A stretch of 64,000 nt of DNA from a virus: IMG/VR virus record IMGVR_UViG_3300021425_002093, positions 79,935-143,934 of that record; one strand, given 5' to 3'. The position numbers and the translations under genes are program-made. Under the pieces are notes generated by a model. The model saw only the letters and a list, made by a program, of their open reading frames with translations. It did no database searches and was not told where the DNA came from. Positions 19,353-29,100 of the stretch are shown here, one piece after another; positions within the stretch are counted from its first letter, which is position 1, and each line of letters starts with the position of its first letter.

Positions 19353-19394
19353 GTCTCATTTCTCCTTGTTGAAATTGCGAATTACCTTATCATA

Positions 19395-19402
19395 TATTTA
19401 TA
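19395..19402 (-). promoter_or_regulatory. T4-type late promoter box of gp18-gp19
   Basis: A perfect TATAAATA on the minus strand, 42 bases before gp18 and 11 bases after the gp17 stop. Confidence 0.8.
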
Positions 19403-19413
19403 ATTTTCGCTAC

Positions 19414-21021
19414 TTAGTACTTAAACCATGTCTTAAATGATTGATCGTCGTCATGGTCGTCATCGTAGGAATTGAAGCCGATGGGCAATAACGATTCCAT
19501 CAACTCTTCTTCGTTTCTTTCTTTGAGCATGTTCATTGTATTTATATTTGTGATCTCTTTAAAGAACATTTGATCAGTCAACCAACCGAACAAAACCAAA
19601 CACATTACAAGGTCGTCATGACATCCCGCTTCAGCCTCATAAGAAGAGCGGCGTCTAGAAAAAGTTGAAAGCTCCCTAATAGATTCAAAATCATTTATTA
19701 CTAACTGATCCTGCTCAATGAGAAGTTTCAGCATATTACATCCAATTGTTTTCACCGATTTTGTAGTACGAATACCCCGCTCAACGGCCCCGCCAAATCC
19801 ACTGCTTATCCGCTTTCCTGCCCTTCCAGCAGTTTCCGTATACATTAAGGATTCTACTTCAAACTCATAGTGTAATAGATCTGCTACTTGTCCACCAATA
19901 TCATTTACTTCCACTAAAACATATGCATCTCGATATCGCCTTGATGCTCGATATAATATTTCAGCGTAGTTAATGGGAGTGACTGTGTTATCTCTAAACG
20001 TACAAACTTGCTCATAAGGCATAGAAGTCACATCAATTACTTGGAAAGCGGAATAGTCGAGTCCTTTTCCTCTGGAAACATCTGCGATGCAAACATAAAC
20101 ATGATCTTCTATAGCTTCTTTGTATATTGAAAGTCCATTTCCCTCCATAATTGGACTCTTATATACAAGCTGTTTGAGCTTTGATCCTTCAATCAGAGTA
20201 CCAGAACTCCCTAAGAATTGACACTCATATTCTTGCGCAAACTTTTCTTTGTCAAAATCCATTCCTTGAAGAGTTTCTGTCTTCCACTCTTCATCTCGAC
20301 CGGGTACATTATACCAAGGGACTTCTACGTATATATATCCGTTAATGTTTTCAATTGCACCATTGCAAGTTTTATAGAAATGATTCAGGCCATTGGGAGT
20401 AGAAGTAAGAAGTATTTTTGTCGTGTTACCAGACGAAATAGTAGGATAAACTGAACTAAAGAATTCATCCCATCCTTCGACAAACGCTGTCTCATCAATG
20501 TACAAAAAAGAAACTGACTTACCTCGAATTGCGCTCGATGATGTTGATCCAGCAAGAATCTTGCATCCATTCTCAAACTCTACAGATCCTTTGTTCCACT
20601 CGATAACACCTTGTTGAAGCCACTTTGGAAGTGCTTCATATGCAATCTTAATTCGAGCCAAGATCTCTCTAGCCGCATCTCCTTTGTTTGCAAGAAGTGC
20701 GACAGTTTTATAGTCATTGAAAAGAATGTACCAAAGAATAATAGCGACTGCAGTAGTCGTTTTACCCGCCTGACGGCTCGTGTTAACCGCCACACGGCGA
20801 TTTTCAGTGATAGACGTTATAATCTCTTTCTGATAGTCATATAATACAATTGGAATCAATCCATGATCTACATGAACAATCTGGATATATTTTTCGACGA
20901 AATAGATAGGATCTCTGGAGCATTTAACATACTCTGAAATCATATCTTGGGAGAATTCTATACTAGCATTCTTTCCCTTTAGATTTGTATTACCTAAGTA
21001 ACCCTTATCAGTCTTCAGCAT
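19414..21021 (-). CDS. 17: Terminase large subunit gp17 (packaging ATPase and nuclease)
   Basis: A 535-residue packaging motor. The ATPase part has Walker A SRQAGKTT (residues 82-89), Walker B LYIDE (173-177) and coupling motif TSTPNG (206-211). The C-terminal RNase H-fold nuclease shows the expected acidic residues: D314 in ADVSRGKGLD, E371 in LVEVND and D469/D470 in GCHDDLV. All motifs needed for activity appear intact. T4 gp17 is 610 residues; an acidic DDDHDDD patch near residue 520 is notable. The ATG overlaps the end of the small subunit gene by 14 bases, so the two are translationally coupled. Together with gp16 and the portal it cuts concatemers and fills the head. Confidence 0.98.
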   Translation of the reverse strand: MLKTDKGYLGNTNLKGKNASIEFSQDMISEYVKCSRDPIYFVEKYIQIVHVDHGLIPIVLYDYQKEIITSITENRRVAVNTSRQAGKTTTAVAIILWYILFNDYKTVALLANKGDAAREILARIKIAYEALPKWLQQGVIEWNKGSVEFENGCKILAGSTSSSAIRGKSVSFLYIDETAFVEGWDEFFSSVYPTISSGNTTKILLTSTPNGLNHFYKTCNGAIENINGYIYVEVPWYNVPGRDEEWKTETLQGMDFDKEKFAQEYECQFLGSSGTLIEGSKLKQLVYKSPIMEGNGLSIYKEAIEDHVYVCIADVSRGKGLDYSAFQVIDVTSMPYEQVCTFRDNTVTPINYAEILYRASRRYRDAYVLVEVNDIGGQVADLLHYEFEVESLMYTETAGRAGKRISSGFGGAVERGIRTTKSVKTIGCNMLKLLIEQDQLVINDFESIRELSTFSRRRSSYEAEAGCHDDLVMCLVLFGWLTDQMFFKEITNINTMNMLKERNEEELMESLLPIGFNSYDDDHDDDQSFKTWFKY

Positions 21022-21412
21022 CTTCGTCTTTCATGTTCTTTATCAGTTTTTGAAGATCAGCAGTGCTTCCGACAAACAGATTGTTGTTTGTCACAGCCTT
21101 CTCTTGTTTTGCTTCTTCTTTACGAGTCTTATCTCCCATCGACACAAGATCTTTGTTTGCATCAACAAGGGTTTTCATTAGCGTAGAGACAACTTCATAT
21201 GCTCTAGGATGCTCAGACGCTTTTGCTACGTCTAGCATTTGCTGAAGCGCTTCTGTCCCAGTTTCTATGATATTGTAAAAGTTATCTCTCGCATACTCGA
21301 AGTCTTTCTCCGCTTCAGAAGGAGCCTTAACGATATCCTTCGTTGGAGATTCGATGAGTTCACCTTCGATTGGATCAAGTCCTAGAGATTCACTTATTTT
21401 GTCTGTAGTCAT
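21008..21412 (-). CDS. 16: Terminase small subunit gp16
   Basis: A 134-residue helical protein in the T4 gene 16 position (T4 164 residues), immediately before and overlapping gp17. It has an acidic N-terminus, a central coiled-coil-like helix pair (about residues 35-90, FEYARDNFYNIIETGTEALQQML and KTLVDANKDLV) and a short C-terminal segment with NNNLFVGSTADLQKLIKNM, typical of marine gp16. It recognises DNA for packaging and regulates the gp17 ATPase and nuclease. It starts 6 bases after gp15. Confidence 0.92.
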   Translation of the reverse strand: MTTDKISESLGLDPIEGELIESPTKDIVKAPSEAEKDFEYARDNFYNIIETGTEALQQMLDVAKASEHPRAYEVVSTLMKTLVDANKDLVSMGDKTRKEEAKQEKAVTNNNLFVGSTADLQKLIKNMKDEDAED

Positions 21413-21418
21413 AAATCA

Positions 21419-22210
21419 TCATTCCACACTCTGCACAATAAACTTCCAATCGTCATCGACACTAATGTCTGAGAAAGGAATAGTTTCAGCGATGTCCGTA
21501 GTTCCAACGCCGCCTGCTGTCAAACCGGGCTGTGTTGTAAGCGCTGAATCTCGTACTGTATCTTGAAGATCATCGTAGAGATTTGACTCAACAAATTTGA
21601 TAATCTTCTTATTCTGTACGGGGCCAAAATAGTAGCCTTTGAGTGTGAAATTAAGAGTCCATATTAAAGTTCTTCGTGTTAAGAAGTCCGCTTCATATGC
21701 ATCTTCAAAACTCACACTGTTTAAAATAACAGGTATATCAAGATAAAAGTCAAAGTTATCAATTAGCCTCACGGACACTGTAACATCGGGTTTAAAGAAA
21801 GGAAGAATCTGCTCCAGAATCTTCGTTCCGTCTTCATTATACTTAGCCATGATATTTAGCTGAAACTCAATATCGTATGGTGCTGGAGCATAAAGTTTGT
21901 TTAAAAAATTAGGATCGACATCTACTTTTGTTTGTCGAGTAAGACTTGTCAACTTTCTTTCTGGATTATATGTCATTCCAGTAATTTCAAAAGACATACG
22001 AGGAAGCGTCATAGCAGGCGCATCAAACGTAGGATCTTGATCAAGTCTCGACAAAATCTTTTGAATAGGTGCATAATTGATAGGAATCAGCATCGACTGT
22101 ACAGTATCATTGGACGTATTTTTACGTGTGATTTGCATATCATTGAAAAGAGTACCAAATACAGCAACGTATCTTCGAGTTGTTTCGTTGTAAAATCTAT
22201 TACCAAACAT
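21419..22210 (-). CDS. 15: Tail terminator / sheath stabiliser gp15
   Basis: A 263-residue homolog of T4 gp15 (272 residues), the hexamer that caps the tail and joins it to the neck. The N-terminus MFGNRFYNETTRRYVAVFGTLFNDMQITR is diagnostic, followed by IPINYAP and LPRMSFEITGMTYNPERK (about residues 68-85). FLTRRTLIWTLNFTLKGYYFGP (about residues 175-197) is also typical. Its ATG overlaps the stop of gp14 as TAATG. It lies in the gp13-gp17 assembly operon in T4 order. Confidence 0.96.
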   Translation of the reverse strand: MFGNRFYNETTRRYVAVFGTLFNDMQITRKNTSNDTVQSMLIPINYAPIQKILSRLDQDPTFDAPAMTLPRMSFEITGMTYNPERKLTSLTRQTKVDVDPNFLNKLYAPAPYDIEFQLNIMAKYNEDGTKILEQILPFFKPDVTVSVRLIDNFDFYLDIPVILNSVSFEDAYEADFLTRRTLIWTLNFTLKGYYFGPVQNKKIIKFVESNLYDDLQDTVRDSALTTQPGLTAGGVGTTDIAETIPFSDISVDDDWKFIVQSVE

Positions 22211-22869
22211 TAGAAGTCATCCTCACCAAATGGATTTGTTGCTGTAAAGTCAACAATATTGTCGCCAATTGTTTCGATAGACTGATTGTCTGCAATAGGA
22301 TCGATTTCTTCCAACTCTTGCAATGTTGTTGCGGATGTGGTATCGTATGCATCGAACTTAGTATCAACCTCTTCAATTCCAGTGTCAAATCTTTCATTCG
22401 AGTATTCAAATAGCTCACAACGTAGATCATATGTCTGAAGATCGCCAAGCTGATAAAAGATTGATTCGTGTTCAACATGCATAATCTTGAAGATCTTGTT
22501 ATTCAGAGGAAAGTAAAGCAAATCTCCTTCTCTTGGTCGAGCCGTATTATTGTATCGAGCGACTTCTTGCTCGTACTGTCGAATCGATACAGTCATTGTC
22601 ATCGAATCTCGAATTTGAAGTCCAAACTTAGACAGGAAGTCTCCTTCTCCTTCGAATCCGTCAATGTTCTTGACATACATTTCCACTGAATACGCTTCAT
22701 CGTAGATTGGCAAGTCATCTTCGTTAAGTATTGGGTCACGGTTCGTGCTGGAGCGACTAATGTACCATGTGTCGATTCCATATATACGAATAGACTCGAT
22801 TACCAAGTCCTCAATTAAGGCTTGCTCTCCAGAATTCGAATAGTTTTCAAAGTAAAAGTTCTTTGCCAC
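22210..22869 (-). CDS. 14: Neck protein gp14
   Basis: A 219-residue homolog of T4 gp14, part of the head-tail connector that closes the filled head. The start MAKNFYFENYSNSGEQALIEDLVIESIRIYGID and the LIYFPLNNKIFKIMHVEHESIFYQLGDLQTYDL-type segment (about residues 118-152) are typical. The likely start is GTG at 22869, five bases after the gp13 stop, with only a weak AAGAG Shine-Dalgarno, so translation probably depends on coupling to gp13. The acidic C-terminal 60 residues are variable in the family. Confidence 0.95.
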   Translation of the reverse strand: MAKNFYFENYSNSGEQALIEDLVIESIRIYGIDTWYISRSSTNRDPILNEDDLPIYDEAYSVEMYVKNIDGFEGEGDFLSKFGLQIRDSMTMTVSIRQYEQEVARYNNTARPREGDLLYFPLNNKIFKIMHVEHESIFYQLGDLQTYDLRCELFEYSNERFDTGIEEVDTKFDAYDTTSATTLQELEEIDPIADNQSIETIGDNIVDFTATNPFGEDDF

Positions 22870-22874
22870 GACTC

Positions 22875-23618
22875 TTATCCAATAAGATCATGCACAGGAA
22901 TAGAGTAAGAGACTATCATTTCTTCTTCAAGTCTCTGTAGCTCTTCTCGTGCATCGTTAAGTATTTGCTCTCCGTTGAATTGAACCCCGCCAGGTAGTTG
23001 CATTCCGGTAAACTTAGTTAGATTGGTCCCCCACTGATATTTGATCTTTGCTGTTGCATAGTTTTGAAGCCAACGATCTTTCCACATATCAGCATACACT
23101 AAAGGATCTAATACTTTATATGCTTCAACAATTACATACTCATCAATATTAAGTTTTTCCCAATTAGCATCAATGTACAGCTTATTTACATGACGATTAT
23201 AGCGAATTGGTTGTGCGCCCACTAATAGCTCTTCCATGAACTGCAAGTGATGCATCGTCATATAATAGTTTGTCAGATTGTAGTTGACGATATCGTGAAT
23301 GTTGTTCAGCACAAACTGATACTGAACGTTGAACATGCCAGTACTTGCTGTCAAGCTAGTGCTAAGCGGAAAGATGTTGACAACGCCGATTACTTCTTCT
23401 GGAATCGTAATATACTCGTTATCAATATCTGTTTGAGTAATCTGATGCTTGAGATACGTCTTTTCTACACCATCGAAATGATAGTCATTCCAGTATGCGA
23501 TTGCTTCGTCCACACGATCATCGACTTGATCTTGATCAACATTGACCTCAATAACAGGCTTTCCCAGCTTTCTGAGACACCATTCTTTAAAATCTTCTCT
23601 TGTAGTTGGTTGCGCCAT
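22875..23618 (-). CDS. 13: Neck protein gp13
   Basis: A 247-residue homolog of T4 gp13 (309 residues), which binds the portal after packaging and docks gp14 and the tail. Typical features are the start TREDFKEWCLRKLGKPVIEVNVDQDQVDDRVDEAI.YWNDYHFDG and the central ...YKVLDPLVYADMWKDRWLQNYATAKIKYQWGTNLTKF segment (about residues 170-205) with LPGGVQFNGEQI.NDA. It is the first gene of the gp13-gp17 unit, with a perfect late promoter 32 bases upstream. Confidence 0.96.
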   Translation of the reverse strand: MAQPTTREDFKEWCLRKLGKPVIEVNVDQDQVDDRVDEAIAYWNDYHFDGVEKTYLKHQITQTDIDNEYITIPEEVIGVVNIFPLSTSLTASTGMFNVQYQFVLNNIHDIVNYNLTNYYMTMHHLQFMEELLVGAQPIRYNRHVNKLYIDANWEKLNIDEYVIVEAYKVLDPLVYADMWKDRWLQNYATAKIKYQWGTNLTKFTGMQLPGGVQFNGEQILNDAREELQRLEEEMIVSYSIPVHDLIG

Positions 23619-23650
23619 TTTCGCCTCTAAAGACTAAATTTATATATTGT

Positions 23651-23658
23651 TATTTATA
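23651..23658 (-). promoter_or_regulatory. T4-type late promoter box of the gp13-gp17 unit
   Basis: A perfect TATAAATA on the minus strand, 32 bases before gp13, in the 53-base gap after the fibre operon. It separates the fibre genes from the neck/terminase unit. Confidence 0.85.
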
Positions 23659-23671
23659 AGTACCTATATTA

Positions 23672-24247
23672 CTATTCAGGTTTTTCAGGCCAAGTAAAAT
23701 TTTGAGGAAATCCTGCCTGTTCTGTGATATCTCTAAGAGCTTGACGATAGTCTAGCCAGGCCTGAGTTGGAGACGGGGTATCTGAAAGCATCATATAATC
23801 AGTTTCAGTCAGTCTATTATTTCTATCCCTACGTATAAGATACGTTAATCTTTCTTCTACAACGGGTATTTCTTCTTCGGTTAAGGGAACTACACTATAA
23901 GTTGTTCTGATTTCTGTAGGTGTTTCTACAATACTTTCCTCGACTCTTTCTGTAAAAATATCGTAAGAAGGATAATCATCAGATACAATGCTTTGTGGAA
24001 GCGCATGTGTGTGCGTAGTTGTTATTTCTTCTCCTTCAAAATCAACCGCATCGGGAGCCGCACTTATATCATTCCAGTTGGCCACAATCTTTGTCGCATA
24101 TCGTTCCGCCATTTCTTTTAGCGCTTCTTTTTCCATTGAACTTGCAACAAAGTTTTTTAATTGATCGGGATGCCCTTCAGCAGAATATCTTATCTGAACA
24201 AAAAGATCTTTAGGGCGAATTTTTTCAAATTTGTATGTGTACTCCAT
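23672..24247 (-). CDS. Tail-fibre assembly chaperone-like protein
   Basis: A 191-residue protein whose last 60 residues match the phage tail assembly chaperone pattern: RRDRNNRLTETDYMML, then WLDYRQALRDI and FPQNFTWPEKP. In other phages this domain occurs in proteins encoded next to distal fibre genes, where it helps fibre folding or trimerisation. Residues 1-130 are a less familiar part with VQIRYSAEGHPD and a Thr/His-rich stretch (EEITTTHTHALP). It follows the glycine-rich adhesin-like gene by 19 bases and is the last gene of the fibre operon. The position supports a chaperone for the adhesin or for the fibres upstream. Confidence 0.75.
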   Translation of the reverse strand: MEYTYKFEKIRPKDLFVQIRYSAEGHPDQLKNFVASSMEKEALKEMAERYATKIVANWNDISAAPDAVDFEGEEITTTHTHALPQSIVSDDYPSYDIFTERVEESIVETPTEIRTTYSVVPLTEEEIPVVEERLTYLIRRDRNNRLTETDYMMLSDTPSPTQAWLDYRQALRDITEQAGFPQNFTWPEKPE

Positions 24248-24266
24248 TATTGTAATATCCTTTGTA

Positions 24267-25373
24267 CTAAACCGTTATCGTTAACGCCTGACTTGCCCCG
24301 GTAATTCCACTGGCGCTCAATGTAGTATCTAAAACACCGTCTACATATACTCTAATTCTTCCTGCGGCACCTCTTGCACCATTTGTTCCAGTGAATGCAG
24401 TCGGGGTTATTTGTGGAATTGAGTTCAATCCTGTTCCATCGTATCTGGCAGAACCGCCACCGCCACCGCCAGCGCCGTATGCTCCACCCGCTCCGCCTCC
24501 GCCGGATGGGGCTCCTCCACCGCCTCCACCGCCTCCGGAGTCGCTAGCGTCAATAGCATTTCCTCCAATCCCGCCGTTATATTGAGTACCGCCCGATGAT
24601 CCGCCAAATGTGTTAGTATTGCCAGCAGAGCTTTCTCCACCTCTTCCGCCAGCGTTAGAAACAAGTCCTCCTTGAGAAGATACAGCACTTGTGCCAGCGT
24701 TTCCAGCATATCGACCAGTTCCTCCACGTCCTCCATCCGTTCTAGTAGATTGCTGTCCTCCTCCTTCGCCACCTTTAGCCTCCGCTGTAGTGCCACCCAG
24801 AGGTCCGAAATTATCCGGTGTGCCGTCATCCGAAAATCCATTTAAGCCGGGACTCAAGTAGTAAGGATATGAAGTATATGCAGTCCAGATTCCACTGTAT
24901 CCAGCACCAAATCCACCTCTTCCTCTATTTGCTGTACCAAGATCAGCATAGCCAGCACCGCCTCCGCCCCCTGCGACACCTATAGTAACAGCAAAACTAC
25001 TTCCGAGCATAGTAACGTATGATCCTGCTCCGCCACCGCCTGCTTCGGCTGCTGCATTTCCGTCTTCTCCACGTCCTCCTGCATACAAATTAAAAGAGCC
25101 TGATGCAGAAAGATCGTATGTTAATAATGTTTTGCCCCCGTTTCCCCACTGAGTATTTAAATCTCCTGCTCCGCCTCTAGCTCCCTCTATATCAAATTGG
25201 ACAGACTTAGAAAAGCTAGCACCATAAAAGTCATCAAATGAAACTTCTGTGTTCGCAGTAGAAGTAATCAACGCTCGAATGTCAGCATCATTTAAACTTG
25301 CAGTCGTTCCGGTTACCCCGCCTGCTTCAACGTGTATTTCATTTAAGTCAATTGATCCAGTTAAGGGTAACAT
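24267..25373 (-). CDS. Glycine-rich adhesin-like tail fibre tip protein
   Basis: A 368-residue protein. Residues 1-55 carry a pattern (LNDADIRALI ... VSFDDFYGAS) that I recall from many marine phage fibre proteins. Residues 95-325 are very rich in Gly, with runs such as GGGGGGGGAP and GAGGGGGGS. Such runs occur in polyglycine-II sandwich adhesins (for example gp38 of Salmonella phage S16), where loops between glycine helices touch the receptor. The C-terminal 45 residues (GAAGRIRVYVDGVLDTTL) form a final beta domain. It lies at the end of the fibre operon beside a fibre chaperone-like gene. I infer receptor binding; whether it caps one of the giant fibres is unknown. Confidence 0.7.
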   Translation of the reverse strand: MLPLTGSIDLNEIHVEAGGVTGTTASLNDADIRALITSTANTEVSFDDFYGASFSKSVQFDIEGARGGAGDLNTQWGNGGKTLLTYDLSASGSFNLYAGGRGEDGNAAAEAGGGGAGSYVTMLGSSFAVTIGVAGGGGGAGYADLGTANRGRGGFGAGYSGIWTAYTSYPYYLSPGLNGFSDDGTPDNFGPLGGTTAEAKGGEGGGQQSTRTDGGRGGTGRYAGNAGTSAVSSQGGLVSNAGGRGGESSAGNTNTFGGSSGGTQYNGGIGGNAIDASDSGGGGGGGGAPSGGGGAGGAYGAGGGGGGSARYDGTGLNSIPQITPTAFTGTNGARGAAGRIRVYVDGVLDTTLSASGITGASQALTITV

Positions 25374-25444
25374 ATTTTGATAATCTTATTATGGTTGAAT
25401 GCACTAGAACTGCTTGATGTAATTATTGTTTCTTGATATCCCAT
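25361..25444 (-). CDS. Possible 27-residue peptide in the fibre operon
   Basis: In the 74-base gap between two fibre genes the minus strand has ATG at 25444, four bases from the preceding stop, and an open frame of 27 codons (MGYQETIITSSSSSAF...) overlapping the start of the adhesin-like gene. AGGA lies about 9 bases before the ATG. It may serve only to couple translation across the gap. No family is recognised and chance is a real alternative. Confidence 0.25.
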   Translation of the reverse strand: MGYQETIITSSSSSAFNHNKIIKICYP

Positions 25445-25447
25445 AGT

Positions 25448-26167
25448 TTACTGTCCTATTTCTAATTGAATGTTTGCCTGTCCTATCATAGTAACATCAT
25501 TGACGAACAATTTAAGACCAATAAGTCTAGTGCCCGCCCCCTGGCCGGAGTTTGCAATTGTAAAAGTTTTACCTAAAGTTTCATTCTGAGCGACCGCTTG
25601 GGATACTCCGCTTGAAGCACTATATGTCCACGTCCCATTGTTTTGTTCAAAAAACGTCTGCACGCCAGAGGAGCTAATCGTAGTCCAGTTTGCTCGTAGT
25701 GTACTTAGACTAAATGGAACTTGTGGAAAAGGAAATGCATTTCGAATATCGCATTGCCCCGCCTGCAGCCAAGTTGTAGAAAGAGTAGTATTTCCTAACG
25801 TACTTTCTATAATTGACGCAGTAGTTGATCCTCTTTGATACTCCATTCGCATTCTCCATGCACTATTATCACCTCCTACGAATGAGCCACTAATCCTAAA
25901 TCGCATCGAAGCTTGAGTACCAGTAGTTCTCACTATCACTTTTGGATTTGTGGTGTCAGTCAATCCATTTTGATACGTCATATACCTACGGCATGAGCCG
26001 TAAAAGTTATCAAACCCGGGTACACCGTTTCCGATCTGAGGAGAGTCATCGCCATATCCTATAGCATATCTAAACTCATCAACACTATCTGGTCTGGATG
26101 GATAAGACGGATCATGCTCACTTGCAATTTGATCCAAAGTGATTGTGCCGCTTGTAGCAAGTCCCAT
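25448..26167 (-). CDS. Small fibre-associated protein (239 aa)
   Basis: A 239-residue protein of unknown family. Residues 1-65 resemble the N-terminal attachment segment of the next gene: a TSGTITLDQIASEHD start and GVPGFDNFYGS near residue 57 parallel SIDLNEIHVEAGG and SFDDFYGAS. The remainder is a beta-rich Ser/Thr/Gln domain. Its ATG overlaps the stop of the 1649-residue fibre as TAATG. The shared DNFYG/DDFYG segment suggests that both small proteins use one docking module with different distal domains. Probably a fibre or receptor-binding accessory protein. Confidence 0.65.
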   Translation of the reverse strand: MGLATSGTITLDQIASEHDPSYPSRPDSVDEFRYAIGYGDDSPQIGNGVPGFDNFYGSCRRYMTYQNGLTDTTNPKVIVRTTGTQASMRFRISGSFVGGDNSAWRMRMEYQRGSTTASIIESTLGNTTLSTTWLQAGQCDIRNAFPFPQVPFSLSTLRANWTTISSSGVQTFFEQNNGTWTYSASSGVSQAVAQNETLGKTFTIANSGQGAGTRLIGLKLFVNDVTMIGQANIQLEIGQ

Positions 26168-29100
26168 TACTGTTTCTCCAATAGGTGCTTAACCATTGCT
26201 TTCAGTTCGTCAATTTCTTTCTTTTGATCCTTCACTGCTTCAATCAAATATCCAACTAAGTTACCATATGATACACTTTTATATTCTCCATCTTGTACTA
26301 ACTCTGGAGCAACTTCTTCAAGTTCTTGTGCGATAACACCAGAGCCGGATTGTCCATCTTTGATGAATGATACACCACGCATATCATAAACTTTCGATCC
26401 GTCAAGTGTTTCAATGTCCGTTTTCAAACGAACATCTGAGAATGCGCTTACGTTGCCACTAGCCGTGATACTGCCTGGGAAAGAAGAGTTTCCTGCCGCA
26501 TCGTTAATAGTTGCCGTGTTTCTTTGAGACCAAGCGGTAGCAGTGTAAAAATTACTAGCACCGTCATTCCAGTTATTAGGATGACTAATTACTTGCAATC
26601 CACCTTCCGCTACAACGTAAACAATCTCACCAGTCAAGGAACCACCAGAGCCGTTTGTAATAGCGGTGTATGATTCACCGCCAGTTATTATTACTTCCTG
26701 TCCAGTCGAGTTATCGTAGACTTCAGCGGTGACCCTACCATTGGAGGGTAGAGACAAACTGTTCGCTGATATTGTTCCTGTGAAAATTGCATTTCCAGTA
26801 GCATCAATTCGAAAGGGAACTGCTGTGGTGACCTGAGTACCACCAGTAGCGCCAGTGATCTGCTCAAATCTAATTTCACCAGTTTCTCTTAGATTCATTG
26901 CGCTATAGGCCGTGGCGCTCGGATTCATTTGTCTTAACTCTGCGCCATAGTAGTATCCGCCAGAGCTAGCAACTAAAGAGCCATTTACATTTCCTATAAA
27001 AGAGTTTCCGCTGTTTTCTTCCAAAATATAATGATAGTTTGCTCCACCATAAGTGTAATTTTTTGTAGCGCTGACCGTAGTTCCGCTGACTATCGAAGTT
27101 CCCGAAATTAGCTGTCCATCAGTCTTGAAAGTGGCGTTTCCGCCTCCGCTTCCAGATTGCTTTGTACCGTATTCTGTAATATGCTCTAAAGAGTTTCCAA
27201 CGAAGCTATGTGATCCTGTAAACGTAATTGCTTCATTTCCTTGCGGATGGACTTCAACGGCGATATTAGTACTAGATGATGTAGCTTGACCGTGCTTAAT
27301 CTCTAGTGCAAAATTGTCATTATTATCGCTAGTAATTCTAATAGCAAGTGGAGTATAGAATCCAGAATCAGTTCGAATAAAAATATCTTGCGAATGATTT
27401 ACTATAATGTAAGCAGTAACTGCTACCACAACATTATTAGACGTTCCGGAAAAATTAACTTGCAATGCTGAACCATATCCATTTCCGTCACATGTAAACA
27501 CTGTCGTATAGGTAGTATCATTTACACCAACAGCAGTTGCCCTTGTTCTTAGTGCAGGAGTACTATTGTCAGCATATATTATATCATGACCTGAAGTAAT
27601 CCGGATGTTTTCGTCAACTGTAAAATCACCAGCATCCTCAAAGTATGCGGCGAATTTACCGAGCGTATGATTATACCAGCCAAATCCACTAGCGACTGTT
27701 CCCGTATTATCTCGGCCCATCCACCACTTATCTGAAGCGTCATCAGCAAAGATAATTGCTCTCTCAGTGTTGCTTGGCCCGTCAATTAAAATATGGGGAT
27801 TCGTATTAGAAGTGTTGGTTTTATACAGATGCAATAGGTGATCGGGACTCGTGGTTCCAATGCCAACATTTCCATCAGCCCGAATCGTCATAGCATCCGA
27901 TTGGACTGTAGTTTGTATGAGCCTTGCTGTTGTATCAGTTGTAGTTCCTACTACATTTGTGTTCGTTGGTCTAGCTAAAAACTGCGTATTTGATGGAACA
28001 GAAATGACAGTGTAGCTACTAGCGAACGCACCACCGATTATAGCAATCTTTTGTCCAACTGTAAACGATGCAGTCCCATGACTAACAGTAACAATGTTAT
28101 CACTATCTACTGATATAGACGTTGTGTTTGCTGCAGAAGTTTGTCTACCCACTTCAAAGATAAAGCTTTGTGAACATTCCTCATTTAATCCCAATGTATT
28201 AGTAGAGTTTTCACTTCCCACTTTAATTCTAGATTGACCCGCTGAGTTAGTGTCACTATTCTTAAATACAATTGCACTACCAGCAACCGATGCGCCAACA
28301 TCACCCCTATATGTCTCTATCGTCAGTACGTCAGAAACACCAGAGTTCCCAATGTCAAATACATGAAATTGCGAATCAGGTTCAACTAAGATGTTTCCAC
28401 GACCTATTCCAGTATTACCATTACTTCCCTTAATTCTTATGTGGCCTAATTCGTTAGTACCTAAAATTAGATCCCTAACATTGCTGTTATGATAGATATG
28501 AGCCGCTTCAGCATCTAGAGCAAATCCTAATCTATATCCATTGCCTTGTATTGTAGCTTGTCCAGTACCATTGACGTTCATGCTGAGATCAGTTTCATCT
28601 TTCACATGAAGTTTAGCTAATGGTACTCTCTCGCCTATACCCACATTTCCTGTTGGTAATAGATTCATTCGACTATTATCGTCAACAAATGTTTCACCGT
28701 AGCTAAAGGATAATTCATCGTCTTGATTTAATCCAACAAACCAATACTCAGATCCGAGGCTTGTATTTCTAATGGCAAGAGCAGGTTCTCCTGCTGTCGC
28801 ATTATCATTTTCTATCAAAACGCCACCCGTGAAAGTACCGTCACCAGCGCCATTATTGCGCACATGAAGTTTAAATGCAGGATCGACTTCTCCAATGCCG
28901 ACGTTCCCGTTGCTCTTCATTCGAAGAACTTCTTGATATGTTGTAAATGAATTTAATCCACTTGTAGAAATATCAAATCGTAAGTTTCCAGCATCGAGAA
29001 CTTGTCTCCACCAAACATCCGGATCTTGATCAAGCTCTCCAAAGTAAATATAAGGAGCTGCTGAAGATTCTAGTTCTAAGCTTTCCGCATTTACTCGTCC

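Noticed and set aside
24425-24841. Alternative minus-strand frame within the glycine-rich gene
   Set aside because: It is an off-frame reading of Gly-rich GGx codons; the glycine-rich frame has a proper start and neighbours.
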